16,362 bases of DNA from DATFWC01 sp045801465 (lineage in GTDB: Bacteria; Pseudomonadota; Alphaproteobacteria; Rhizobiales; Xanthobacteraceae). Location of the stretch: contig JBJMSU010000011.1 of the NCBI GenBank assembly GCA_045801465.1, positions 1 to 16,362 on the forward strand, given 5' to 3'. A program made the position numbers and the translations under genes. The notes under the pieces are model-generated. The model made no database searches. It was given only the letters and a program-made list of their open reading frames with translations, and was not told the origin of the DNA. Every line of letters begins with the position of its first letter. Position 1 is the first letter of the stretch. This document shows, one piece after another, positions 1-8,263 of the stretch.

Positions 1-174
1 GAGATGCTCATCGGCGGCGTCGGCATCGGCTTCTTCATCTGGGATGCCTGGAACTCCTCGCATATCAGCGAGATCATTCTGGCCCTCGTCTATGTCGGAC
101 TGATCGGCTTCGTGCTCGACCGCATCGTCGCCGCGCTCGCCACCTTCGTGACCCGCGGCACGGCCGCCAATTGA
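1..174 (+). CDS. nrtB: Nitrate ABC transporter permease, C-terminal end (partial)
   Basis: Only the last 57 residues of this protein are in the window; it is open from base 1 in frame 1 and stops with TGA. The segment GGVGIGFFIWDAWNSS followed by a hydrophobic stretch (ALVYVGLIGFVLDRIV) matches the end of NrtB-type inner-membrane permeases of the nitrate/bicarbonate/taurine ABC class, where the last membrane helix is followed by a short cytoplasmic tail. The identification rests on this motif plus the nrtD-type ATPase starting 7 bases downstream. A cyanate or aliphatic sulfonate permease is possible by sequence alone, but the nitrate and nitrite reductase genes behind it make nitrate the likely substrate. 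The substrate-binding protein (nrtA) would be expected upstream, outside the window. Confidence 0.82.
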   Translation, partial: EMLIGGVGIGFFIWDAWNSSHISEIILALVYVGLIGFVLDRIVAALATFVTRGTAAN

Positions 175-181
175 GGACGCC

Positions 182-976
182 ATGACGGCCTATTTGCAGA
201 TCGATCACCTGAGCAAGACCTACGCGCGCGGCGCCCAGCACACCCAAGTGCTGTGCGACATCACGCTCGGGATCGAGAAAGGCGAGTTTGTCTCCATCAT
301 CGGGCACTCCGGCTGCGGGAAGTCGACGCTGCTCAACGTTGTCGCCGGATTGACGCCAGCGACGACGGGCGGCGTGATCCTCGAGGGCCGCGAGGTCGAC
401 GAGCCGGGGCCCGATCGCGCAGTGGTCTTCCAGAACCACTCGCTGCTGCCCTGGCTGACGGCTTACGACAACGTGCGTCTGGCCGTCGACAAGGTATTCG
501 CCGCGACGAAAAAGCGCTCGAAGCGCCACGACTGGACGATGCACAACCTCGACCTCGTCCAGATGGCGCATGCCAAGGACAAGCGCCCGGCCGAGATTTC
601 CGGCGGCATGAAGCAGCGCGTCGGTCTCGCCCGCGCGCTTGCCATGGAGCCCAAGGTGCTGCTGCTCGATGAGCCGTTCGGCGCGCTCGACGCGCTGACG
701 CGGGCGCACCTGCAGGATTCCGTGATGGTGCTGCACCAGAAGCTCAGCAACACCGTGCTGATGATCACGCATGACGTGGACGAAGCCGTGCTGCTCTCCG
801 ATCGCATCGTCATGATGACCAACGGCCCGTCCGCGCGCATCGGCGAGGTGCTCGAGGTGCCGCTGGCACGCCCGCGCAAACGGCTCGTGCTGGCGGCAAG
901 CCAGACCTATCTGAAATGCCGCCAGCGGGTGCTCGAATTCCTCTACGAGCGTCACCGCTTCATCGAGGCGGCGTGA
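182..976 (+). CDS. nrtD: Nitrate ABC transporter ATP-binding protein
   Basis: A 264-residue ABC ATPase that would power nitrate import together with the NrtB permease. Visible motifs are Walker A GHSGCGKST (residues 41-49), a Q-loop at VVFQNHSLLPW (Q84), the ABC signature SGGMKQR (140-146), Walker B VLLLDEP (159-165) and the H-loop in MITHDVDEA. The Q-loop with NHSLLPWLTAYDNV is typical of the nitrate/taurine/sulfonate ATPase family, and the length is normal for stand-alone NrtD; there is no fused binding domain as in cyanobacterial NrtC. The ATG at 182 has a GAGGA ribosome-binding site four bases upstream, which overlaps the nrtB stop, so the two are translationally linked. The family alone does not separate nitrate from related oxyanions; the substrate is inferred from the operon. 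Confidence 0.9.
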   Translation: MTAYLQIDHLSKTYARGAQHTQVLCDITLGIEKGEFVSIIGHSGCGKSTLLNVVAGLTPATTGGVILEGREVDEPGPDRAVVFQNHSLLPWLTAYDNVRLAVDKVFAATKKRSKRHDWTMHNLDLVQMAHAKDKRPAEISGGMKQRVGLARALAMEPKVLLLDEPFGALDALTRAHLQDSVMVLHQKLSNTVLMITHDVDEAVLLSDRIVMMTNGPSARIGEVLEVPLARPRKRLVLAASQTYLKCRQRVLEFLYERHRFIEAA

Positions 977-978
977 AC

Positions 979-2196
979 ATGAGCGAGCCCCTCGTCGTCA
1001 TTGGCAACGGCATGGCGGCGACCCGCTTCGTGGCGGAGCTGACATCCCGCGCGCTCGGCCGTTACGCAGTCGCCATTGTCGGGGAGGAGCCGCGGCTCGC
1101 CTACAACCGGGTGCTGCTCTCGTCCGTGCTGGCGGGCGAGGTCGAACGCAACGACATCGTGCTGAAGTCTGCGTCCTGGTGGCGCGAGCGCGGTGTCACC
1201 GTACTGTACGGGCATGCCGCGGTGGCGATCGATCCGCAGATCCGCCGCGTCCGCCTCGCCAACGGTGCGACGCTGCCCTACTCCAAGCTCGTTCTTGCCA
1301 CCGGATCGCGGCCGATCCGGCTCGCCGTGCCGGGCATGGATCTGCGCGGCGTGCTCACCTTCCGTGATCTCGGCGACGTTGCGGCGATCGAAGCGGCCGC
1401 GGCGGCGGGACGCAAAGCCGTCGTTATCGGCGGCGGCCTGTTGGGCCTCGAGGCCGCTTACGGCCTCGCCAAGGCGGGCGCTCAGGTGACGGTTCTGCAC
1501 CTGATGGACCGCCTGATGGAGCGGCAGCTCGACGGCAAAGCCGCCGCCATGCTCAAGCGCGCCATCGAACGCAAAGGCATCGCGGTCGAGCTCGAAGCCG
1601 CGACGGCGGCACTGCGCGGACCGGGTCGCGTGGAAGCCGTCGAGCTCACCGACCGGCGCAGCATCGCGGCCGATCTCGTGGTCGTCGCCATCGGCATTCG
1701 CGCGAATGTCGAGCTGGCACGCGGCGCCGGGCTCAAGATCGACCGCGGCATCGTCGTCGATGACGGCCTCGCTACCAGCAGCGCCGGCATTCATGCCATT
1801 GGCGAGTGCGCCGAACATCGCGGCGTGTGCTACGGGCTCGTCGAGCCCGCTCATGAGCAGGCGACCGTGCTGGCGCGCCGCCTCGCCGGCGATCCGGCCG
1901 TGGCCTATCCCGGCAGCGTGGTCGCGACCAACCTAAAGGTTTCGGGGGTCAACGTCTTCTCGGCCGGCGACCTCATGGGCGCACCGGGCACCGAGAGCAT
2001 CGTGCTGCACGATCCCGGCCTCGACACCTACAAGAAGCTCGTGATCGCCGACGACCGGCTGGTCGGCGCCGTGCTGTATGGCGATACCGAGGATGGGCTC
2101 TGGTATCTCGACCTCATTCGCTCCGGCGTCTCGATCGAGAGATTCCGCGACGATCTCGTGTTCGGCCGCGCACTGGTCGAGCGCATGGCCGCGTGA
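979..2196 (+). CDS. NirB-head-like FAD/NAD(P) oxidoreductase, probable electron donor to nitrate reductase
   Basis: A 405-residue pyridine nucleotide-disulfide type oxidoreductase. The FAD dinucleotide fold is at VVIGNGMAATR (residues 6-16), ATGSRP at 107-112 is the second FAD-contacting motif, and the NAD(P) fold is GGGLLG at 151-156. AYNRVLLSSVL near the N-terminus, AIGECAEHRG around 273-282 and CYGLVEPAHEQA are hallmarks of the N-terminal half of NirB and of NasC/NasB-type nitrate reductase diaphorases. It ends before the [2Fe-2S] BFD domain and siroheme domains that full NirB carries. In Klebsiella a similar FAD subunit passes NADH electrons to NasA, and here the BFD domain is found on NasA itself, so electron delivery to NasA is the likely role (inference). 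The ATG at 979 is chosen because it follows the nrtD stop by 2 bases and the FAD fold begins at once; an in-frame ATG at 916 would overlap nrtD by 61 bases. Confidence 0.85.
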   Translation: MSEPLVVIGNGMAATRFVAELTSRALGRYAVAIVGEEPRLAYNRVLLSSVLAGEVERNDIVLKSASWWRERGVTVLYGHAAVAIDPQIRRVRLANGATLPYSKLVLATGSRPIRLAVPGMDLRGVLTFRDLGDVAAIEAAAAAGRKAVVIGGGLLGLEAAYGLAKAGAQVTVLHLMDRLMERQLDGKAAAMLKRAIERKGIAVELEAATAALRGPGRVEAVELTDRRSIAADLVVVAIGIRANVELARGAGLKIDRGIVVDDGLATSSAGIHAIGECAEHRGVCYGLVEPAHEQATVLARRLAGDPAVAYPGSVVATNLKVSGVNVFSAGDLMGAPGTESIVLHDPGLDTYKKLVIADDRLVGAVLYGDTEDGLWYLDLIRSGVSIERFRDDLVFGRALVERMAA

Positions 2197-2203
2197 GGAA
2201 ACG

Positions 2204-3961
2204 ATGTCCGGCGATTTTGCGCCCGACCAGAAACGCTACCTCGAAGGCTTCGTCTCCGGGCTCACGGCTGCACGCGCTGCGCGCGGGAGCGCGCCGGCAG
2301 GCTCGGAGCCGAGCGGGCCCGACGCGGTCCACCTCAAGGCGCAGGACAGGGTCGTGGCCGCCGGCGGCAAGCTGAGCGAGCAGGAGAAGTTCAAGCGCGA
2401 GCTGCACCCGTTCGATGCCTATCAGCGGCTGAAGGAGCAGGCCGACAAGAACGAGCCGCCGAAGCCGGCCGACAATTTCCGCTGGCGCTATTACGGCCTG
2501 TTCTACGTCGCGCCGGCGCAGAACTCGTACATGTGCCGGCTGCGGATGCCCAACGGCATCCTCAATCACCGGCAATTCGCCGGCGTGGCGGATCTGGCCG
2601 AACAGTACGGCGGCGGCTACGCGCACGTTACTACGCGCGCCAATATCCAGATCCGCGAGATCGAGCCGAAGCACGCCGTGATCGTGATCGAGGCGATCCA
2701 GGATCTGGGACTCTGCTCGCGCGGCTCCGGCACCGACAACATCCGCAACGTCACCGGCACGCCGAGCGCCGGCATCGATCCGCAGGAGCTGATCGATACC
2801 CGTCCCTTTGCGCGGGAGTGGCACTTCCATATCCTCAATGATCGCTCGCTTTACGGCCTGCCGCGCAAATTCAACGTCGGCTTCGATGGCGCCGGGCGCA
2901 TTCCGGTGCTCGAGGACACCAACGACATCGGCTTCCAGGCGGTGGACGTTCGCGACGGCTTCGGCGTCCCGCCGGGCGTGTGGTTCCGCTTGGCGCTGGG
3001 CGGCATCACCGGCCACAGGGACTTCGCACGCGAGACCGGCGTGATCGTCGCGCCTGGGGACGCCACCAAAGTGGCCGACGCCGTCGTGCGCGTGTTCATC
3101 GACCATGGCGATCGCACCAACCGCAACAAGGCGCGGCTCAAATACGTGCTCGACGCCATGGGCATGGATAAGTTCCTGGCCGCCGTGGAGGAGAAGCTCG
3201 GCGCCAAGCTCATCCGCGTCCCTGTCGAGGCGATGGTGCCGCGCCCGGCGTTCGACCGCGCCGCCCATATCGGCGTGCACCCGCAGAAGCAGGCTGGCCG
3301 CAACTGGATCGGCATCGTGCTCCCGGTCGGCCGCCTCACCTGCGAACAGATGCGCGGACTTGCCAAGATCGCCGCCGATCTCGGCGACGGCGACATCCGC
3401 CTGACGGTGTGGCAGAACCTTTTGATCTCCGGTGTGCCCGATCATCAGGTGAGTTTGGCAGAGGCCGCCATCGCGGCACTCGGGCTCGGCACCAAGGCGA
3501 CCTCGATCCGTGCCGGGCTTGTCGCCTGCACCGGGAACTTCGGGTGCCGCTTCTCCGCCTCGGACACGAAACGCCATGCCGAGGAGATCGCGTCCTGGTG
3601 CGAGTCGCGGGTCGAGCTCGACACCGCCGTCAACATCCATCTCACCGGGTGTCACAATTCCTGCGCACAGCACTATATCGGCGACATCGGCCTCATCGGC
3701 TGCAAGGTCGAGACGTCGGAGGACGGCGACACCGTCGAGGGCTATCACATCCTGGTCGGCGGCGGCTTCGGTCCTGATGCCGCGCTCGGTCGCGAGATTT
3801 ACCGCGACGTGAAGGCTGCGGATGCGCCGCCCGTCGTCGAGCGCATGCTCAAGGCGTACCTGGCACACCGCGCCTCGGCGGCGGAGAGCTTCGCGGCGTT
3901 CACGCGCCGCCATGAGGTGGATGCACTCAAGGACATGTTCGCGGCGGAGGGTCCTGCATGA
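2204..3961 (+). CDS. nirA: Assimilatory nitrite reductase, siroheme/[4Fe-4S] hemoprotein
   Basis: A 585-residue member of the NirA/SirA/CysI family, which reduces nitrite to ammonium (or sulfite to sulfide) with six electrons. The twofold-repeated nitrite/sulfite reductase half-domains are recognisable; the first contains RMPNGILNHRQF and YAHVTTRANIQIRE. The siroheme-bridged cluster ligands are ACTGNFGC (C442, C448) and TGCHNSC (C483, C487), the family's CX5C and CX3C pattern. About 90 residues precede the first half-domain; their start, FAPDQKRYLEGFVSGL (5-20), resembles the start of the next protein. Sequence alone does not exclude sulfite as substrate, but nitrate transport and nitrate reductase genes flank it. 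The ATG at 2204 is chosen because it lies 7 bases after the preceding stop with GAGGAA in front; an in-frame ATG at 2078 would overlap the previous gene by 119 bases. Its stop overlaps the next start (ATGA). Confidence 0.9.
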   Translation: MSGDFAPDQKRYLEGFVSGLTAARAARGSAPAGSEPSGPDAVHLKAQDRVVAAGGKLSEQEKFKRELHPFDAYQRLKEQADKNEPPKPADNFRWRYYGLFYVAPAQNSYMCRLRMPNGILNHRQFAGVADLAEQYGGGYAHVTTRANIQIREIEPKHAVIVIEAIQDLGLCSRGSGTDNIRNVTGTPSAGIDPQELIDTRPFAREWHFHILNDRSLYGLPRKFNVGFDGAGRIPVLEDTNDIGFQAVDVRDGFGVPPGVWFRLALGGITGHRDFARETGVIVAPGDATKVADAVVRVFIDHGDRTNRNKARLKYVLDAMGMDKFLAAVEEKLGAKLIRVPVEAMVPRPAFDRAAHIGVHPQKQAGRNWIGIVLPVGRLTCEQMRGLAKIAADLGDGDIRLTVWQNLLISGVPDHQVSLAEAAIAALGLGTKATSIRAGLVACTGNFGCRFSASDTKRHAEEIASWCESRVELDTAVNIHLTGCHNSCAQHYIGDIGLIGCKVETSEDGDTVEGYHILVGGGFGPDAALGREIYRDVKAADAPPVVERMLKAYLAHRASAAESFAAFTRRHEVDALKDMFAAEGPA

Positions 3962-5589
3962 CCCAGAATCTGCCGCCGCCGTTTCCGGCGCTGATACCGG
4001 ATACCGCGCCGTTCTCGCCCGAGCAGCGCGCCTGGCTCAACGGCTTCTTCGCCGGCTTGGTCTCGCTCGACGGCGCCGGCGTCACCGCGCTGTCGCCCGA
4101 GCAATCGGCCGCGCTGATGCCTTCGGCCCCGCCTGTCGGCGCTCCGGGAGACGAGCGCGATGACGGCGAGGCGCCCTGGCACGACCAGACGCTGCCATTG
4201 GCCGAGCGCATGAAGCTCTCCGACGGCCGCCCCTTGCGTCGGCGCATGATGGCGGCCATGGCACAACAGGACTGCGGCCAATGCGGTTACAACTGCGAAG
4301 ACTATTCGAACGCGATTTTTCGCAAGCAGGAAGAACGGCTGACTCTGTGCGTGCCCGGCGGCAAGGAAACCGCCCGTATGCTGAAGACTCTGTACGCGGA
4401 GCTTGGCCAGCCGCCGCAGCCGGTCCGAACAGAGAAAGCTCCGTCTGCTCCTGCTACGGCTGCGCCAGCCGCCGCGCCCGGACGGGGGCGCGATAATCCG
4501 ACTGAAGCGGTCTTCGTCTCGCGCACGCGCCTCAACAAGCCCGGCTCCGAAAAGGAGACCTGGCACGTGGAGGTCGATCTGGCGGGCACCGGCCTCGATT
4601 ACGTCGTGGGCGATTCGTTCGGTCTCTTTCCGGCCAATGATCCTTATCTTGCCGAGGCGGTGATCCGCGCCATCGACGCGCCGCCCGACTTTCCCATCGG
4701 CGGACGCACGCTGCGCGAAGTTCTCACCGACGGCGTCTCGCTCGCGCCGGCGCCCGACATGCTGTTTCAGCTCATTTCCTATCTCACCGGCGGCGCGCGA
4801 CGGCAGAAGGCCAAAGCTTATGCGGCAGGCGAAGACCCGGATGGCGATGCCGCGACGCTCGACGTGCTCGCCGCGCTGGAAAAGTTTCCCGGCATCCGCC
4901 CGGACCCGGAGGCGTTCGTCGAATCGCTCGATCCGTTGCAGCCACGGCTCTATTCGATCTCGTCCTCGCCGAAAACCGATCCCGGCCGCGTCGCGCTTAC
5001 GGTCGACTCGGTGCGTTATCAGGTGAATGGCCGCCGCCGTCTCGGCGTCGCCTCGACCTATCTGGCCGACCGCATCAGGCCCGGCGACAAGCTCAAGGTG
5101 TACGTGCAGCGCGCCCATGCATTCGGTCTGCCGGCGGATCCGGCCGTGCCGATCATCATGATCGGCCCCGGCACCGGCATTGCGCCATTCCGTGCGTTCC
5201 TGCACGAGCGAATGGCGACGAAGGCGCCGGGCCGCAACTGGCTGTTCTTCGGGCACCAGCGCAGCAACCACGATTTCTTCTACGAGGACGAGTTCACCGG
5301 CATGAAGGCGGCCGGTGTGCTGACGCGTCTCTCGCTCGCCTGGTCGCGCGACGGCAAGGAGAAATTCTACGTGCAGGACCGCATGCGCGAGGTCGGCCGC
5401 GATCTGTGGGCGTGGCTCGCCGACGGCGCGCATGTGTATGTGTGCGGCGACGCCAAGCGCATGGCCAAGGACGTGGAGCGGGCGCTGGTCGACATCATCG
5501 CGCAGCACGGCGTGCGCTCGACCGACGAGGCGATCGCCTTCGTGGCCGACCTCAAGAAGCGCGGTCGCTATCAGCAGGACGTGTATTGA
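3958..5589 (+). CDS. CysJ-like NAD(P)H flavoprotein with an RnfB-type [4Fe-4S] segment in place of the FMN domain
   Basis: A 543-residue reductase usually labelled sulfite reductase subunit alpha. Its domains in order are: a CysJ-like N-terminal helix motif FSPEQRAWLNGFFAGL (19-34); a four-cysteine segment DCGQCGYNC (C106, C109, C113) plus LCVPGGKET (C131), resembling the [4Fe-4S] domain of RnfB and corrinoid Fe-S proteins; an Ala/Pro-rich linker (about 145-175); then the FAD/NADPH half of CysJ. That half has RLYSISSS (330-337, FAD), GPGTGIAPFRAF (from 403, NADPH), YVCGDAKRMAKDV (from 494) and the C-terminal RYQQDVY, close to the CysJ ending RYQRDVY. CysJ is about 599 residues and carries an FMN flavodoxin domain, which is absent here. 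Likely path: NAD(P)H to FAD to [4Fe-4S] to NirA (inference). The start overlaps the nirA stop by 4 bases, so expression is coupled. Confidence 0.88.
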   Translation: MTQNLPPPFPALIPDTAPFSPEQRAWLNGFFAGLVSLDGAGVTALSPEQSAALMPSAPPVGAPGDERDDGEAPWHDQTLPLAERMKLSDGRPLRRRMMAAMAQQDCGQCGYNCEDYSNAIFRKQEERLTLCVPGGKETARMLKTLYAELGQPPQPVRTEKAPSAPATAAPAAAPGRGRDNPTEAVFVSRTRLNKPGSEKETWHVEVDLAGTGLDYVVGDSFGLFPANDPYLAEAVIRAIDAPPDFPIGGRTLREVLTDGVSLAPAPDMLFQLISYLTGGARRQKAKAYAAGEDPDGDAATLDVLAALEKFPGIRPDPEAFVESLDPLQPRLYSISSSPKTDPGRVALTVDSVRYQVNGRRRLGVASTYLADRIRPGDKLKVYVQRAHAFGLPADPAVPIIMIGPGTGIAPFRAFLHERMATKAPGRNWLFFGHQRSNHDFFYEDEFTGMKAAGVLTRLSLAWSRDGKEKFYVQDRMREVGRDLWAWLADGAHVYVCGDAKRMAKDVERALVDIIAQHGVRSTDEAIAFVADLKKRGRYQQDVY

Positions 5590-5599
5590 GGCCGCTGCG

Positions 5600-8263
5600 A
5601 TGAACGCGCTCCCGCAGCATCCGCCTGCCGTTCGCACCACGTGTCCGTATTGCGGGGTCGGCTGCGGCATTCTCGCCCGGCCCGACGGCCGTGGCGGCGC
5701 CGACATTGCCGGCGACCCGTCGCATCCGGCGAACTTCGGGCGGCTGTGTTCCAAGGGCGCGGCGCTCGCCGAGACGCTGGGCCTCGACGGCCGCCTGCTG
5801 CACCCACTGCTGCGGCAGGCAGACGGAACGCTGGCGCGCGTCGATTGGAATACGGCGCTCGACCGCGTCGCCGATGGATTCCAGCGCATCATCGCGCGCG
5901 ACGGTCCCGATGCCGTGGCGTTTTATTTGTCGGGGCAACTGCTCACGGAGGATTACTACGTCGCCAACAAGCTGATGAAGGGCTTCATCGGCAGCGCCAA
6001 TGCCGACACCAACTCGCGCCTGTGCATGGCGTCGTCGGTTGCCGGCCATCGCCGCGCGTTCGGCGCCGATACCGTGCCCGGCACGTATGACGACCTCGAT
6101 GTCGCCGACCTCATCGTGCTGGTCGGCTCCAATGCGGCCTGGTGCCATCCGGTGCTGTTCCAGCGCATGGTCGCCAACAAGGGCGCGCGCGGCGCGAGGA
6201 TCGTGGTCATCGATCCCCGCCGCACGCCGACCGCCGAGGAGGCCGATCTCTTTCTCTCCATTGCGCCCGGCATGGACACGGCGTTGTTCTCCGGGCTCCT
6301 GGTCCATTTGGCCGACAATCTTGCGCTCGACCAGGCTTATATCGCCCATCACACGGATGGTTTTGCGGCGGCACTCGCCGCGGCGCGCGCGATTGCGCCC
6401 GATGTTCCCGCGACTGCCCGCGCCACCGGGCTCGCGTCCGCCGACGTCGCCCAGTTCTTCGCATTGTTCGCCAGCACGGCGCGCGTCGTCACCGCCTTTT
6501 CGCAAGGCGTCAACCAGTCGGCCCAGGGCAGCGACAAGGTCAATGCCATTATCAATTGCCATCTCGCCACGGGGCGCATTGGCAAGCCCGGCATGGGACC
6601 GTTTTCGCTCACTGGACAGCCCAATGCGATGGGAGGCCGCGAAGTCGGCGGGCTTGCCAATCAGCTCGCCGCCCATATGGGATTCACAGCCGTAGAGGTC
6701 GACCGCGTGCGCCGGTTCTGGAAGGCGCCGCGCATGGCCGAGCGCGAGGGACTGAAGGCCGTCGATCTGTTCGACGCCGTCGCGCGTGGCGAGGTCAAGG
6801 CGCTCTGGGTGATGGCGACCAATCCGGCCGTGTCGCTGCCGCGTGCCGCTGCTGTGCGCGAGGCGCTCAAGAAGCTCGAACTGTTCGTCGTCTCGGACAA
6901 CGTCATTGCCAACGATACGACCCATGCCGGAGCGCACGTGCTGCTGCCGGCCGCCGCCTGGGGCGAAAAGGATGGCACCGTCACCAATTCCGAGCGGCGC
7001 ATCTCGCGCCAGCGCGCATTCTTGAAACCTCCGGGCGAAGCAATGCCCGACTGGCGCATCGTCTGCGAGGTGGCGAGCCGGCTGGGCTTCGCCGACGCAT
7101 TTTCGTTTTCGTCCGCTGCCGATGTGTTCCGCGAGCACGCCGCGCTGTCGGCCTTCGAGAACGACGGCGCGCGCGATTTCGATCTCGCGGGCCTCGCCGA
7201 GGTCAGCGACGAGCAATACGCCGCGCTCGATCCCGTCCAATGGGGCGGCGATGCGTCGAAGCGTTTCTTTGCCGCCGGCGGCTTTTTCACGGCCGACCGC
7301 CGGGCGCGTTTCATCGCGCCCGCGATGCCGGCCCCGAAGGCAGCGCTCAGCGCCGAGTTTCCGTTCCGGCTCAATACCGGCCGTATCCGCGACCAGTGGC
7401 ATACGATGACCCGCAGCGGCACGAGCCCGCGGCTGGGCGCGCATTGCCCCGAGCCGTTCGTCGCCATGCATCCCGCGGATGCAAAGGCCGCCGGGCTGGC
7501 CGACGGCGGGTTTGCACGCGTGACGACGCCCTTCGGCTCCTGCGTGCTCAAGGTCGCGATCGAGACCGGCCAGCGCGTCGGCTCATTGTTCGCACCCATT
7601 CACTGGAGCGACGCCACTGCCTCGATGGCGCGTGTCGGGGAGCTGGTGATGCCGGACACGGATCCCTTATCCGGCCAGCCGGAGGCCAAGGCGACGCCGG
7701 CGCGCATCGCCCCGCACGCGTTCCGCTGGCGCGGTTTTGCAGTCTCGCGCGCGTCGCTGGAGCTGCCACCCGGCACATGGTGGGCGCGCGTGGCGCTCGC
7801 CGGCGGTGCCGGGTTTCTGTTCGCCACCAACGAGACACCACAGTCCTGGCGCCAGCGTAATCTGTTCGGCCCGGACGTCGAGCTCGCCGAGTACCTGGAC
7901 GAGCCGCGTCACGTCTATCGCGTCGCCGCCTATCGGCAGCGGCGTCTCGCCGGCTGCCTGTTCATCGGCCCGGCCGAAGCCGCGCCCCAGTGGGATGCCG
8001 TCAAGGCCAGTCTGGGCGCCGAGACCCTGCCGGCGACCGCGCGCCGCCTGCTGCTGTCGGGGCGTTCGGCGGATGGCCTCGCCGAGAGCGGCCCGCTGGT
8101 ATGCACCTGCTTCGGGATCGGGCTGACGCAAATTCAGGACGCGCTCGCAGGACGCGCTGCCGCCAGCGTCGACGACATCAGCCGCGCGCTCAAGGCGGGT
8201 ACCAATTGCGGCTCGTGCCTGCCGGAGCTCAAGCGCATCGTCAACGCGCGCGCTGTGTTGTAG
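5600..8263 (+). CDS. nasA: Assimilatory nitrate reductase, molybdopterin catalytic subunit with C-terminal [2Fe-2S] domain
   Basis: An 887-residue cytoplasmic molybdopterin oxidoreductase that reduces nitrate to nitrite. The N-terminal [4Fe-4S] site is TTCPYCGVGC plus RLCSKG (C15, C18, C22, C50). NSRLCMAS places a cysteine at 142, the expected molybdenum ligand of Nap/Nas enzymes, and the central and C-terminal molybdopterin-binding domains follow (for example VTNSERRISRQR and the later NTGRIRDQWHTMTRSG). The last ~60 residues form a BFD-type [2Fe-2S] domain with LVCTCFG (C835, C837) and TNCGSC (C870, C873), as in Klebsiella NasA. There is no twin-arginine signal, which fits a cytoplasmic assimilatory enzyme. 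The ATG at 5600 lies 10 bases after the preceding stop; an in-frame ATG at 5432 would run 158 bases into the flavoprotein gene, and the Fe-S motif starts 14 residues after the chosen start. This is the last gene of the operon. Confidence 0.93.
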   Translation: MNALPQHPPAVRTTCPYCGVGCGILARPDGRGGADIAGDPSHPANFGRLCSKGAALAETLGLDGRLLHPLLRQADGTLARVDWNTALDRVADGFQRIIARDGPDAVAFYLSGQLLTEDYYVANKLMKGFIGSANADTNSRLCMASSVAGHRRAFGADTVPGTYDDLDVADLIVLVGSNAAWCHPVLFQRMVANKGARGARIVVIDPRRTPTAEEADLFLSIAPGMDTALFSGLLVHLADNLALDQAYIAHHTDGFAAALAAARAIAPDVPATARATGLASADVAQFFALFASTARVVTAFSQGVNQSAQGSDKVNAIINCHLATGRIGKPGMGPFSLTGQPNAMGGREVGGLANQLAAHMGFTAVEVDRVRRFWKAPRMAEREGLKAVDLFDAVARGEVKALWVMATNPAVSLPRAAAVREALKKLELFVVSDNVIANDTTHAGAHVLLPAAAWGEKDGTVTNSERRISRQRAFLKPPGEAMPDWRIVCEVASRLGFADAFSFSSAADVFREHAALSAFENDGARDFDLAGLAEVSDEQYAALDPVQWGGDASKRFFAAGGFFTADRRARFIAPAMPAPKAALSAEFPFRLNTGRIRDQWHTMTRSGTSPRLGAHCPEPFVAMHPADAKAAGLADGGFARVTTPFGSCVLKVAIETGQRVGSLFAPIHWSDATASMARVGELVMPDTDPLSGQPEAKATPARIAPHAFRWRGFAVSRASLELPPGTWWARVALAGGAGFLFATNETPQSWRQRNLFGPDVELAEYLDEPRHVYRVAAYRQRRLAGCLFIGPAEAAPQWDAVKASLGAETLPATARRLLLSGRSADGLAESGPLVCTCFGIGLTQIQDALAGRAAASVDDISRALKAGTNCGSCLPELKRIVNARAVL

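Noticed and set aside
3799..5892. Minus-strand open frame of 697 codons over nirA/flavoprotein/nasA.
   Set aside because: It crosses three well-supported plus-strand genes and has no recognisable domain; a GC-rich codon shadow. The same holds for the minus frames at 2114-3913, 5552-7471 and 12940-14973.
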